Assembly (NCBI GenBank): GCA_029962745.1
Contig: CM057158.1
Span: 12,308,776-12,372,775 of the forward strand
From: Echinometra lucunter
Taxonomy: Eukaryota; Echinodermata; Echinoidea; Camarodonta; Echinometridae
Length of the DNA stretch: 64,000 nt
Direction of reading: 5' to 3'
Within the stretch, counting starts at the first letter, position 1. Each line of letters starts with the position of its first letter. Of this stretch, positions 21,351 through 32,500 are shown in pieces. The position numbers and the translations under genes are program-made. The notes beneath the pieces were generated by a model. That model ran no database searches. It was not told where the DNA came from and saw nothing but the letters and a program-made list of their open reading frames with translations.

Positions 21351-21735
21351 AATCCACTTTGAGGAGTGGGGAGAGGGGATGATTGACTTTTTTGCCAATT
21401 TTTTTGTGTGTCGAACTCACACTTAAGTATAAACGCCCTCACCCACCCACACAGACCCCCGCTTACACACATTTAATTTTGATTTTGTGAGCCAGCAAAG
21501 CGAGCGAGCTAAAATAACCACTTTTCTGGTTTTTAATCGCATTTTCAAATAGAAATTCTAACATATGATGGTCGTTTATGCAGATTATCAAAAATTTTAA
21601 AATATCATTTCTTCCTTAAAAATTGGGGGGATATTTGTACACCCGCCATCCCCCCTCTCGAAAAAGTGGAGGGGGGATATATCCCCCCGCCCCCCCCTTG
21701 GGATTTATGTCAATGCCACTTTCTCTCATTATAAT
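21351..21735. repeat. diverged dispersed repeat with G/C-run patches
   Basis: Contains GTGAGCCAGCAAAGCGAGC followed by GAGCT, a patch I associate with repeats in sea urchin and amphioxus genomes, then paired GGGGGGATAT and ATATCCCCCC runs around 21626-21700. Element edges are not clear. Confidence 0.45.
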
Positions 21736-21739
21736 ACAG

Positions 21740-21944
21740 GTTATTATGTTTGATACATGAGCCTGATCTTTTACCCGTATTGAATACTGAGCCCGAGATA
21801 ACTTGGGCTAGGATCTATGGAAATGTGTGTCTGACTGAAATCAAATATCATCTGCAGGTTAAGAGTGACAGTTTGGCCATCCATGACATTGATTATTTTA
21901 TGAACTCTAGTTTCAGTAGGCAACTGAGCCTACCAAATTTTTAG
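21740..21944 (+). CDS. candidate 3'-terminal exon, ~67 codons
   Basis: The acceptor TCTCTCATTATAATACAG at 21739 opens a frame (two bases needed from a previous exon) that runs 67 codons to TAG at 21942-21944. An ATG lies at 21750. Composition is mixed and protein-like (includes PEITWARIYGNVCLTEIKYH, then a tail ending SFSRQLSLPNF). No domain is recognised. It is the longest open run directly behind a good acceptor in the non-low-complexity part of the window, yet still within what chance could give. Confidence 0.3.
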
Positions 21945-23133
21945 CTAATTTCCAACTTCTTCAGCGATGCCATTCACAATAAAACAACAACAACAACAAA
22001 GCTCAACAAATTTGATTACTTACTTTTTACAGGCATTCAAACTTTCAAAATTTGTCAAATGTTGGTTCATACCAGACTGATTAGGCTCACATGCTTATAA
22101 TAGATTACTGCATTTGAATACCTAATTGCAATTTGATTTCTCATTTTGATGTTGTACCTCTGTATAATGTTCCTGTATAATAGATTGATTTGCATTATTA
22201 GTATCTTCCCTCTGATTTTTTTCTTCCTTTTTTTTTTCTCTGTCTTTTTTTTTCTGCCTTGTCTCTTCTTCCCTTCCATTTTAATGATTGTCATACTAGC
22301 ATTCATTTCCTTGTTGATTTGAATGCTCAAAAGTATTTCTGTTTTCCGTGTGTTCAAATTCTATAGGTTCAATAATTATACTGTATTTGATTGAAAATTC
22401 AGTTTGATTCAGCCTTTGGCTGTTATTTTGAATGTTGTAGTAAATAAACCTGAACAAGTAAAAATTTGATCAATTATAGGGTAGTAGCCATTATACCAAG
22501 TGATTCTCTTTAGAATGCATTTTTTGAATAGTGCATGGGTCCTAGATTTTTTTACGATTCCCCAAATTTCATGCAGCTTTGTTACAGTACAGAAGAACAA
22601 AAGCTGTCAGAGTGGTGATTCTCACAACAGTTTCTTGTCATGGAATAGATCAGTAAATGAATAGTGAGAGGGTCATTTTGTGCTCTCTTGCTTGGCTCTT
22701 ATTACCCCTGTAGGCTGATTTATACCACCAACACCTGCTCTTGACTTTGCCGTCTTATGAATATTAGAGGAATGTAATTTGTGGAGAATTTATTTGATAT
22801 TCACTTTTCAGAGATTGGGTCTATTTCCGAGAAAAGTCTGTCACTGGTGAATATAATTCCAGAGGTATTTATAACCTGCTGTGTTCTTAAACAAATTGTG
22901 AGTTTTGGGCAATTTCCATGAAACCTACTTGCTAATTATCCTTCTAAATAATAAGAATATGCTCCATGTTTCATTTAATGAATATGATCTTGACAATTTA
23001 AATGACGATAAGAAAAGATATCCATATTTATCCTGACCTGTCCATGAATGTTATCTCCTAATATTTCAATCTGCAAAGCTGTTTTGGAGCTTAGTCATAG
23101 ATAGTTCATGCTTGGCCATAGATATTTTGAGGA
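21945..23133. other. no feature seen
   Basis: AT-rich DNA with short T and ACA runs. A minus-strand Lys/Arg-rich frame near 22067-22357 follows a polypyrimidine stretch and is not credible. Confidence 0.4.
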
Positions 23134-23292
23134 TAACATGATAAAACTACTTCAGAAAAATCAACTCAAGTGCAATTTCAAAAGAACTCATGTTTGGACA
23201 TAATAAGCCATTGTAAAGTCCGCAAGTTTCTAAAGATGATAGACAGAGCTATTGCCTTAAGTTGATTTTTCGAAAGTAGTTTTTATCGTGTT
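23134..23292 (+). mobile_element. TIR family E, copy 1 (159 bp)
   Basis: AACATGATAAAACTACTT followed by CAGAAAAATCAACT is mirrored by AAGTTGATTTTTCGAAAG then TAGTTTTTATCGTGTT, giving TIRs of about 34 bp. The interior carries GCAATTTCAAAAGAACT and AAGCCATTGTWAAGTCC. Confidence 0.8.
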
Positions 23293-23315
23293 GGATTAAT
23301 ATTGACTTGATCTAA

Positions 23316-23458
23316 CTCAAGTGCAATTTCAAAAGAACTATTGTATTGCCCATACAAATCATGTTTGGATGTGATAAGCCATTGTTAAGTCCTCACGTTT
23401 ATAAAGATGATAGACAGAGCTATTGCCTTAAGTTGATTTTTCGAAAGTAGCTACTTGT
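23316..23458 (+). mobile_element. TIR family E, partial copy 2
   Basis: Direct partial duplicate of the preceding element: CTCAAGTGCAATTTCAAAAG through AAGTTGATTTTTCGAAAGTA, lacking the outer left TIR but containing an extra TTGTATTGCCCATACAAATC segment that copy 1 lacks and the 60643 copy retains. Confidence 0.8.
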
Positions 23459-23887
23459 GCACTTGGTAGGGAAGTGAAAGGAGACTTCAATACCATATAA
23501 AACTTGATAACGATCACAGCTATAATCACCCCAAAAAGTGCATAAAATCACTTGTGTGACTTGTAAGAGTTGAACTAGATTGACCGAAATCAAAATTGTT
23601 TTTCTTTCATATCTGTAATTATGATTTCATTTGTGGAGAGATTCATGGAGCTTGTCACACAGCATGGGTGATGATAAGACATGAGAGGGGCAACACTGTA
23701 TACTGTGTCTCCACTATAGCACTCATAGCTTGGTTTTAATCCTTATTCCTGTGACACCTGTTTCTTGTTACAGAGGTGTAAACTGATCCCTTACTTGGCC
23801 CTATTTTTGTAATCTTGACACCTTATATAGGCTTAATAGTATGTAGGGTTTGAACTTCTCCCCCTCCCATGCCCCTCCTGTTTCCCT
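23459..23887. other. no feature seen
   Basis: AT-rich sequence. CACCTGTTTCTTGTTACAGA with GGTGT recurs at 23755-23779 and 25291-25321, a short direct repeat of unknown origin. Confidence 0.4.
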
Positions 23888-23891
23888 TTAA

Positions 23892-24681
23892 CCCTAATAC
23901 TCCGGGGGGGGGGGGGGGCCATTATGGCCCCCCCTGTCGAATTTTTGTCGGTACTTCCTAACGCCTCAATATTTCGAAACGAAATTTCATGACTTTTTTC
24001 TTTGATCCTTCCCGCACTTTTTGATACCAAATTTATGGCGATCGGACCTACCGTGCGGGTGTCAGATTACGTTTACCGAACACATGTCACTGAAATTTCG
24101 CTATTTCTCTATATGACTGTATAACCCTATGGACAAAATCAGGAGCTTTTCCAATTTATGTAAATACTTTTCTAGTAAGTATCATCATTTCAAATAGTGT
24201 AAATAATTACCACACACACACACACACCCTCACACACCCACACATGCAATATAAAATGAAATGTTATAATTTTGTCAAATAGCAAAAAACGCTTGACGAA
24301 AAACAAAGAAATACATAAAATTGAAAAACAATAAAATACATAAGAAATAATTACCACAACCTATCTTTTTCTTTCAGAATTGATGAGGGAGTTATGAAAG
24401 ACATTTGTACCAAAAATTGCTGTTCCTGAGGCTTTATTTAGTGAGAAATACCAAAATCTATGATTTCTCACATAGATTAGCATAAATTAATTTAAAAAAA
24501 TAAAAGAACTTTCGTAAATTTAGCTATACAACTTTGTAGATTACATAATTCTTGACCCTTGTGCAAAATTTTGAGGCAATCGGGCGACCCATGACCGAGA
24601 TCTCAGGGGGGGGGGGGGGCCACAAGGGCCCCCCTCCCCCCCGGTAATAACAAGCTTTGAAATACCCCGGGAGTATTAGGG
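23892..24681. mobile_element. piggyBac-like non-autonomous element (790 bp)
   Basis: The left end CCCTAATACTCCGGGG and right end CCCCGGGAGTATTAGGG are inverted matches, each flanked directly by TTAA (23888-23891 and 24682-24685). TTAA duplication with termini starting CCC is the piggyBac signature. Both subterminal regions carry G runs followed by GGCC and CCCCCC (23907-23934 and 24606-24643). No transposase frame is present, so this is an internally unrelated or deleted derivative. Confidence 0.8.
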
Positions 24682-24785
24682 TTAAAGCAACCAACATACC
24701 CTTTATAAGAGAAATGAACTCATAACTGAAATGAATTACATCTATGTATTTCTGATTCTCACTAGTAACAATTTTACTAGCCCCC

Positions 24786-25195
24786 TGTTCAGACACAAAA
24801 CTTTCATACTGAAACTCGATAAAGAAACGTATAAAATTTTCATTGTATAGCTTACTGACAATTCAGACATACGTCCTGACCTCTCAGAAGAAACATCGTA
24901 TAGATGCGCATGTTTCTACTGCGCATGTTGCCATGGCAAGGTCGTGCCACCTTCGACCACGCTCTCATTAAGCCCCACCCAGTTATACTGTTCTATGGTC
25001 GCCATACGGCCGTGATTCTTTATCGAGTTCTAGTTCGAAATGATGCTCAGACCCTAGTTTCGTTATACAATGTTTCTTTACACGTTGTTTCGTTAGTCAG
25101 TTTTCAGACACACAAATCCTTCATATGGCTATACCGTTTTGGTATAGCTTTACAGTTTTGGTATAGCCATATAACAAATTTTTTGTGTCTGAACA
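24786..25195 (+). mobile_element. MITE family F, copy 1
   Basis: TIR TGTTCAGACACAAAA / TTTTTTGTGTCTGAACA. Interior landmarks shared with 34510-34950: AAACTCGATAAAGAAACG, GTATAGATG, CACTGCGCATGTTG-like, AAGCCCCRCCCAGTTATAC, TTCTATGGTCGCCATA and ATCGAGTTCTAGTTCGAAA. 410 bp, non-coding. Confidence 0.9.
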
Positions 25196-26080
25196 TGGAG
25201 TAGATATTCAATTGATCTCAAATAGGGGCTGAATAGCATAGAGGCTGAATAGTGCAGCATACTGATGCGGATGACTTCTACGGCTAATTCCACAGGCACC
25301 TGTTTCTTGTTACAGAGGTGTCAAATGATCTCCAGCCTCCCCCCTATGGGTAGCAATCATTACCCCTATCAAGGCACCGTGCTGAGTTCTACCTTGGTTT
25401 TGCCTTTCTCTGCTACCATACCTTAGCAAAGGATGTGGTATTCATTAAATGATTTGTAGTGATCTGTTGTGACATCCATTTTGCAGAAGATTGGTTTGCC
25501 ATCAGATATCAAATGTCATTCCTTTATACAAGTGGGATTGTAAAACCACTGATTTCTGATAGGAATGCATGGTGGACTTGAAATAATATCAGATGTACCA
25601 GTAGTTAAAATGTAGAGACAATCAGCAGTTGAACAATATTATGACTGCTGTAATTAAAATGTATCATCAGTTGAGAGTGTTATGGCATTAACTTGTATAC
25701 TTTTGCATTATGTAAATCCCTTTTTTCCTCAGCAGGCTATTCATACCTTCTATGAATTATGTTCATCTCATATTTATTTTATTTATTTTTATTTGTTATT
25801 TATTTCTGCATGGCTCAAGAGATTATATAGTATGATCATGACCAGAGCAAAAACAACTAGTAAACACAAGGAAAATTGAGATCATTATACATTTACATTT
25901 GTGAATAATAGAGAATATAAGCTTAATGCTTGAGACAGTGCCACACCTTACCATTTAACGATATATATTTTCTTAAAGTTGTAGAAAATATTAACTAACT
26001 ACTAACTACTAATAGATAAACATATCATATTATCAAGTGGATTAATATTTTTCAAAATCAAATTCTGTTTTGCTTCACAG
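25196..26080. other. no feature seen
   Basis: AT-rich DNA. A TATTTATTTTATTTATTT run near 25771-25805 and a TAACTAACTACTAACTAC run near 25993-26012 are the only patterns. Confidence 0.4.
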
Positions 26081-26492
26081 AGTGGTCCAAATTGCAGACA
26101 TGAAAATTTTCTCTATCATAACGCCAAGAACGGACAACAAATGCTGGTGATAGATGCACTATGCTGAGCTACAAAGCTGTGAATTGTAGAGATGTAAACA
26201 AATTATGATGATTGTTGCATTCTTTCATTTGGGATACAAACTCTTCCATTTCTCACCAACAAAACACAAACATCAAACACGTTTTGAGGCAAAGATCCCG
26301 TCCCTAGACGGACAGAGGGCTCGCCATTGACCCTCACATGTGGAAGAGGTTTGAAGGAGATGGCCTCTGGCTTGCTACAAGGTCACAAACAAACAAATGA
26401 ATGTTTCTTGTCACTCTAAGCTGTCATGTGGTGTGAACTTCAGTCTATGCCTCCCACATCTTCTTTCATGCACTGTCTTCCTTCATTTCCAG

Positions 26493-26562
26493 GATAGGGA
26501 TGGTTTCATTGTTTAAAGAGAGGCTGAAGAAGCTCTTGGAACTGTCAGTTTCTGTCTGTTGA
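26493..26562 (+). CDS. candidate terminal exon
   Basis: A strong acceptor (CTGTCTTCCTTCATTTCCAG) is followed in phase 2 by 22 open codons (contains SLFKERLKKLLELS) and TGA at 26560-26562. A second good acceptor at 26080 opens a frame (VVQIADMKIFSIITPRTDNK) reaching a GTGATA donor in the matching phase. Both pieces are short, and the donor is weak. Confidence 0.18.
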
Positions 26563-26960
26563 AAGTTTTCTTGTTATAAAGGTTAGAAGCATTTGCAGGT
26601 TAATAGAAGAACGAAAAAACACTTATCATACATTCATACTTATGAGATGATTGTCACATTCAATTTATGGCCCTAATTAGAAGGTACAGTATTAAAGAAA
26701 TAGAATGCACAATATTTAAATAATTTCAATATGATTTTTTTTTTCATACAGAGAGAAACAGCTTTAGCTTTTCTGGAGATTCAGAGGAGGCACTGACTTG
26801 GTTTGCATAATCTATACTTTTCATATTCCAAAAGAGAGAGAGTTAATGCAACTATCAAAATGGACAAAATGGTGTGGGTAGTATGGCAGAGTCTGAATGA
26901 TTTTCCAAAGTGGTTACTGTTCTCACCAGTTCAAAATAAACCCAAGGTCTCCCCCCCCCC
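26563..26960. other. no feature seen
   Basis: AT-rich sequence with a C run at 26951-26960. Confidence 0.4.
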
Positions 26961-26964
26961 TCCA

Positions 26965-27205
26965 AGAGGGCCCATCAGTAACCTGTCAAGCCTCCTTGGC
27001 ATGTCTATTGACGAAGTCGTTGGGCCCCTTTTTACATATGTAAAAGAGGGCCCATGATCTATCCATCAAGCCCCCTTGACATATCTCCAAGCTTTTTGAG
27101 AACTTGAAGTACCGTTCAAGTGATACTCAAGCTTCCGTACAAATATTACCCTGTCATAAGAGGGTCCAACAATCACCCCCATCATACCCCCATGACCTAC
27201 CCATG
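26965..27205. repeat. degenerate tandem repeat, AGAGGGCCCATC units
   Basis: AGAGGGCCCATSAKYWACC followed by GTCAAGCCYCCTTGRCATRT occurs at 26965 and 27045, and a weaker third unit (AGAGGGTCCAACAATCACC) starts near 27159. The first period is 80 bp. The array is decayed. Confidence 0.6.
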
Positions 27206-28224
27206 AAGCATCCTTGACAGGCCCCTCATGCCACCTTTACAGACCCCTCAAGCTCTCAAGGTCAAATACCAATCCACATATGCACAAATTGACACCAGAT
27301 GGTCCATTGCCCATACTGCCAGTACCCCTCCATTATGATCTTTTGTAAACTTGAAGAAATGCACAAATTTTTGAACTTGATAGGTAGTTAAATTCCAGTT
27401 TGAGACATTCATTTTGTATGGTAATTGGTATAAATATATATTGCTTTGCTTTGGCATACGTTTTCTGCATCCTCTGTGGTTTGGTTTTTCAGAGAACCTT
27501 CCTTTGCAGCCATAATTTCCATGAGATTATCATTATACCTTCTAAGCATAGCATAATGAATGAAATTTTTCTCATTTTTGTTTAAATTGTTCTAAGAATA
27601 CCCAAGTTGCATCTGGAAACCTTGTGTTGTTTCCAGGATTTAGATCCCATATCACCTCTTCTGTCAATGTCACTGTCTTATTTGATTCCTTGTTTAATTG
27701 GAAGTTTAAATAGTATTATGCAGTTGCAAAGATTACCATAAAGATGCTCTTTATAGGTTGTTTTGATGTCTTCTGCAGTGTATATTGAAAGATGGTAAGA
27801 GAGAAAGAAAGATAACTTAATATCATTTTATTGTCTGTAGGGCCTGTATTTCAAAAAGCTTTATGTTTACTGTAGGGTGGTTAATGGAGTGGAAATAGTT
27901 ATGGGATACTTTTTTGTAGCATGTTTATATTGATCTCTTTCAAGTCAGTAATCCCTTAGCAATTCGGTAATCAGACATCTTGTCTATCCCCCTCCACTTA
28001 ATCAAAAAGTGTAGTGTAAAATATCATTGTGGCATTAGTCAAATTATAATCAAAGCATGATCAACTGTGTGCTTTGATCTTCTCAGCACAGTCCAAGCTT
28101 TGTCTAATTGTCCAGTTTATGCTGTAGGTGTATAGTAGACTCCTGGGTCAAGAGAGGCCATTGTAGATGTCTGCTTTGCTAAAGTAGGTCAGCATGATGT
28201 GGGAAAACAACCCATTACTTTGAT
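27206..28224. other. no feature seen
   Basis: AT-rich, apparently unique sequence without exon or repeat signals. Confidence 0.4.
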
Positions 28225-28645
28225 ATGTCCCCTCTCTCCCCATCTGTCTCCACCTCTCCTTCCTCCTGTCTCTCTCCACTCTTCCCATCTACCTATCTCA
28301 AAATTGTTCTCCATGTTTCTTTCTGTCCATCCTTCCATCTTTTTCATTCATCAATTTCTACCCTCTTAATTTCTTTGTCTACTTCTCCATCCCTTCCTCC
28401 ATCTCACTCCTCTCTCTGTCACTCTTTTATCTCTCTCTCCATCTCTGTCCCACTCTTTCCCTCCTCTCTATCTCTCTCCTTCACTCTCCTCTTGCCTCTC
28501 AATCTCTCCATATCTCTGTATCCACTTCTCTCTGTATTTTTCTCTCTCCATCTCTCTTCCTCTCTCCATCTCTCTTCCACCATCTCTCTTCCTCCACCTC
28601 TCTTCCTCCACCTCTCTCTCTCTCTCCCTCTCCTTACCTCCCTGG
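28225..28645. repeat. pyrimidine-rich low-complexity tract
   Basis: About 420 bp of CT-rich sequence with TCTCTCCATCTCT and CCTCCACCTCTCTT repeats. The long Ser/Pro/Leu frame across it is a composition artefact. Confidence 0.9.
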
Positions 28646-28917
28646 CTGTGATGTCCCTATGGTATAAGCCAAGCCAGACATGGTGGCAGCAGGCTGGATT
28701 TAGGAGGAAGGGGAATCCCCCAGGTGATGTCAGCCATTCTGCTTCTAATTACAGCTTAGTCTTCATGCAGGTCTTTTACTATATTTCATTGTTACATGTA
28801 TCTCATTGAGGTATCGAGGCCAGGCAGCAGACTTCTTAATCTCTTTTCAAATTTGATTCTCAGAATTGGTCAATACATTTTTTTTCCATCATAATTTGAT
28901 AATTTGGTTATATTTAT

Positions 28918-29385
28918 ACCCCTGCCAAACAAAGTTTGAAGGGGGATATATAGGAATCAGCATAGGGTCTGTCAGGCGGTCTGTATGTTGCAAGTCTTGC
29001 AGATTGAACTACTTCCTCATTTTTCAGGCAGTGGTCATGAAATTCGGCACACACACTGGTCTTGGGATGAAGATGTGCAAGGCACTTTTTGAATGTGTCG
29101 GAAACTACGTTGCTATGGTAACAGCATATTGCAATAAATCAGGAAATGCTTGTGGATCAAACTATTTCCTCAATTTTTGAGCGATGCTCATGAATATTTG
29201 GTGCACATATTGGTCTTGAGATGAAGATGTGCAAAACAAATTTTTTGAAATGTCTCAGTAACCGTGTTGCCATGGAAATGCAATATTATAGCAATAAATC
29301 CAGGAAAAATATTACGGACTAAACTACTTCCTCATTTTTTTTTAGAGCAATGCTCACAAAATTGGTCACACACATTGGGGCGCGG
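28918..29385 (+). repeat. dispersed element with ~155-bp internal repeats
   Basis: Starts CCCCTGCCAAACAAAGTTTG then AAGGGGGATATATAGGAATC. GAACTACTTCCTCATTTTTC-like units then recur at about 29007, 29159 and 29321, each followed by ATGCTCATGAA..TTGG and GATGAAGATGTGCAA. To my knowledge this CCCCTGCCRAACAAAGTT class is widespread in marine invertebrates. It has no visible right terminus. Confidence 0.7.
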
Positions 29386-29394
29386 TATTAATCA

Positions 29395-29640
29395 CCTTTA
29401 GTGATATTATTTTCTTCACTTGTAGAAAATTCAGGCGTGTAGCCAGGGGGGCGATGGGGATGGTCGCCCCCAAAAAACGCCTCCCCAAAAAAGAAAAAAA
29501 GATAAAAGAAAAAAAAAGCGTGAGCGAGAAAAGAAAAAGGTAAGAGAACGTAAGAAGAGTGGGAGCAGACAAGGAACAGTGACAAAGAAACGTCACAGCC
29601 TCTGCACTTCGCGTGGGAGGGGGGAAACTTAAGATTTAGG
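29395..29640. repeat. GGCGTGTAGCCAGG patch plus A-rich tract
   Basis: TCAGGCGTGTAGCCAGGGGG at 29432 resembles the end of the element at 34981 (GTGGCGTATCCAGG), followed by GTCGCCCCC and an A-rich stretch. It is probably one half of a decayed copy; the other end was not found. Confidence 0.4.
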
Positions 29641-29865
29641 TGGTCTGTTAGAATTTTATTTTATAAAGATGATGAGTTGAAGGTATCATTCTCTTGGACT
29701 GAGGAATTTTAACCAATTCATGTAATTGACTATGGCTGTTATATACTGAAGACTGTAATTTGAACCTGAAGAGAGGTGTAGTACTTATCAAAACCATATT
29801 CAAATTACTCACTAGCAGATGATCTATGAGAAAAATTCCCTTTTTTTCTCAAGGTGTAGACCTAA
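29641..29865. other. no feature seen
   Basis: AT-rich sequence between two repeats. Confidence 0.4.
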
Positions 29866-30630
29866 TTTCAATTCAATTCAATTATTTATTTCATAAAAAT
29901 CACATGAGTAATATGTACATAAAAAATGTGAGGATCTAACGCCCTAAAAAAGCCAGTGACTTGACAATAAGGGGGATCCATAACATAATATCAAAGTGAC
30001 AAAAATAGTAAAGCATAAAACAAGCAACACAAATAGAAAGCATAAAACAAAATTACAATACTAAAAAACAAAACATTACAGAAGGACATATAAGTTATAT
30101 CACAATTTCTATGTCAAAAAGAAGTCATTGGTAGGTAGCAAGAAGATGCAGCTTGATTTTGGCTTTAAAAGAGTTTACAGTGGTCAAATTTTTGAATAAG
30201 GGGTCAAGATTATTCCAGGATACAGCACCTTTATATTTTATAGAATTTATCCGTTGCAGTTTTAATCGTGAATATGGCAAGAAAATATTATTTCTTTGTC
30301 TTGTATTGACATTATGTTTCTTATCAATGGTAATAAAATAATCATGAAAGACAGCTGGTAACATATTATTCACATAACGATACATAAACAGTGCTGTTTT
30401 AATTGCTATATTATCATACAGATTGACCGTGCTAAGTTTCTTAAAAAGAGGTGGGGTATGGGCAAGATAGTGAGTATTTGAACATAAACAGTTAGCTTTC
30501 TTTTGTAGAACAAATAAGCGGTTTAAATGACACGAGCTAGCCCCTCCCCATACAAGACTACAATAATCTAAATAAGGCAAGGCAATGGCATTGTACAAAG
30601 TAAAAATGGTTTTCAATGCGATATTCTATT
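29866..30630 (-). mobile_element. 5'-truncated LINE (CR1/L2-type) insertion
   Basis: Minus-strand element made of the C-terminal part of a reverse-transcriptase ORF, about 240 bp of 3' UTR, and a tail of ATTGA pentamers (TTGAATTGAATTGAA at about 29869-29885). Pentamer tails and heavy 5' truncation are typical of CR1/L2-group LINEs. The 5' junction lies near 30620, just beyond which the frame is closed by TAG. No target duplication was resolved. Confidence 0.85.
30125..30616 (-). pseudogene. LINE reverse-transcriptase C-terminal fragment
   Basis: About 163 open codons end in a stop at 30125. The pattern is that of the region after the catalytic fingers and palm of CR1/L2/Jockey-like ORF2 proteins: a PYLDYCSLVWG motif near the start, then LQKKA, then a Y.AHTPPLF..L segment, a KTALFMYRYVNNMLP segment, NVNTRQRNN, and a closing SIKYKGAVSWNNLDP block. 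The catalytic YADD box and the endonuclease domain are missing, and no ATG starts the frame, so it cannot yield active enzyme. It would once have primed reverse transcription at the insertion site. The intact frame suggests a fairly recent insertion. Confidence 0.88.
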
Positions 30631-31953
30631 TTATACCTCATGCAATTTATCTCCTTTCTTTTATACAAATTGTGTATGAATTGGTGTGGTTGATTGCACA
30701 ATACTTCATATTCCTTGGCGAAGTTTGAAAGAAGGTACCATTGACTATCTGGATATATAGTGTCCAGTCAATATGATCTAGAGGATACATCACTGGACAG
30801 TGGACCACTGATAGAGCACCATATTGGCAGCAAAGCTAAAGGCATGGTCATAACTGTAGAGCACCAGGAGTGCCATGTGTGACAAATGTGAGGGCTATAC
30901 AAGAACCAGCTGTAATTTTAATTTTTTAGTCTTCTGTATTGTATCGAGTCATTTAGGGGAAAAATGTTTCATTGTAATGAGGCATATGAATATATGAATA
31001 ATAAAATAGATTAATCTTATGAAACCAGCCGATGATTATATTGCAGTGTAATATTTGTGAATGAATGCAATGTGATGCAGTATTGGAGAAGACTACCAGC
31101 AGCAGATCCTCATCGAACATCTGTGCCCTATTATCCATCCATTACCAAATTGCCATTTGTTTCCCATTTTCCGCTAATCCTTCGCTGCTTTTTCTCCCTC
31201 GGCTCCGCTGTCAGACTTTCAATTTTCATTTTGTGTCCCTTTCTTCCTCCACCTCCACACATATTTGTTGGGTTGGCTAATAGGGTAAGCTCGGGACAAT
31301 TGTTTTCACTTTTCTGCTTTTGCAACGATAATAAGGTATACTGTCAGGTTGCTGGGAGTGGTGAAAAATCATTTCTTACAGGTGGCAAGGCACGCGAGAG
31401 ATGGGCTTCCAGCAAGAGATGTGACACCATTTTGATTGCGCCATTCACATGCACACTGAATAGTCAGCAAATTGTAAGATTCATTTCCAAAAGTAAATTG
31501 TGTGTGCAAAATTGCAGCAAGTTATGCAAACTTTGTTTTGACAATGAACTTGACTGCATTCAATAAAACCTAATTACATTATTTGCATGGGTGAGAAAAG
31601 TAACACATTTCTGGAATTGAAACCAAAGAAGAGAAAGAGGACTATTCACATTGGAGTGAATTTGAAAAGAAAGAAAATCAAATTGATAGGGTAGTTGGCC
31701 ACTGAAATAAACCATGACTTAAAATAACAAAAAGCTTACTTCAAGCATAAATTGCAGCATATTATTAAGTTAAAAGCATGGTATTGCCGTCATTCCGGGA
31801 AATGTTTGGGAAAGGAGACTAATACCATGTTATGGTCATAGGAGTTACCTGCAGTGACATACATATTAAGTCAGTATCGTTGAAAATGATGACTTATATC
31901 TTTGCCTCAGGCAGTTTTGAAAGACAGTATATAGGATAAAGAGATATTTATAT
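30631..31953. other. no feature seen
   Basis: AT-rich DNA. CCAGTCAATATGATC at 30755 resembles the end of the palindromic element at 31954 but stands alone. An ORF at 31057-31566 (+) has no splice or start support. Confidence 0.35.
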
Positions 31954-32093
31954 TATATTGACTGGCCTTGAGGGGAACATCGAAAATGTTGCCTGCAAAA
32001 AGAATCATATTGTCCAGAGTTGGAAACGAGGGCAATATGGATCTTTTAAGGGCAATATTTTGATGTTCCCCGAAAGTAGAGCCAGTCAATATA
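31954..32093. mobile_element. palindromic MITE, TIR TATTGACTGGC
   Basis: TATATTGACTGGCCTTGAGG with GGAACATC is mirrored by GATGTTCCCC and GCCAGTCAATATAG. About 140 bp in total with a small CAATATG-containing middle that also pairs (CATATTGTCC / GGGCAATATGG). No coding capacity. Confidence 0.75.
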
Positions 32094-32218
32094 GTTATTA
32101 TTACCTACAGTTGTATGATGATGCATAATTCAAGCCTATCATTTTGTAGCAATGACAAACATGTCTGCTAATTGCCTGTCCGTCCCTCTGATTTCAGCTT
32201 ATTCAGGCAGGTATGTAA

Positions 32219-32500
32219 TCCTGGCTAAGCGATTGTGACGTAAATGGTTACCTCGTGTATCTATTGTTTAAAACCTCGACCGCGTACACAATACTGCGCG
32301 TTTGCACTTTGCTAAATGCGCACTTTTACTTACAAGAAAGGGCCTTGGGTACGGTTTGATCAGCCAGAATATGGATATTATGGACCGATAATTTAGTACA
32401 GAGGCGCAATAGCAAAATGACAAATTTCGCGGAGGAGGGGTGTAGGAATATTATGGTCCCTAGTCATACAGCTGAGCTCTGGCTGAGCCATTGTGACGTA
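32219..32500. repeat. direct repeat CTGGCTRAGC-ATTGTGACGTA
   Basis: CTGGCTAAGCGATTGTGACG at 32220 recurs as CTGGCTGAGCCATTGTGACG at about 32480. The ~240 bp between is CpG-richer than the flanks (ACCTCGACCGCGTACAC, ACTGCGCG). It could be two ends of a decayed element or a simple duplication. Confidence 0.5.

Noticed and set aside
28225..28809. 194-residue Ser/Leu/Pro-rich ORF
   Set aside because: Low-complexity CT-rich DNA. No exon signals or homology.
32219..32500. Solo LTR or LTR retrotransposon from the direct repeats
   Set aside because: The repeats are only ~23 bp, lack TG...CA ends, and show no primer-binding site or polypurine tract.
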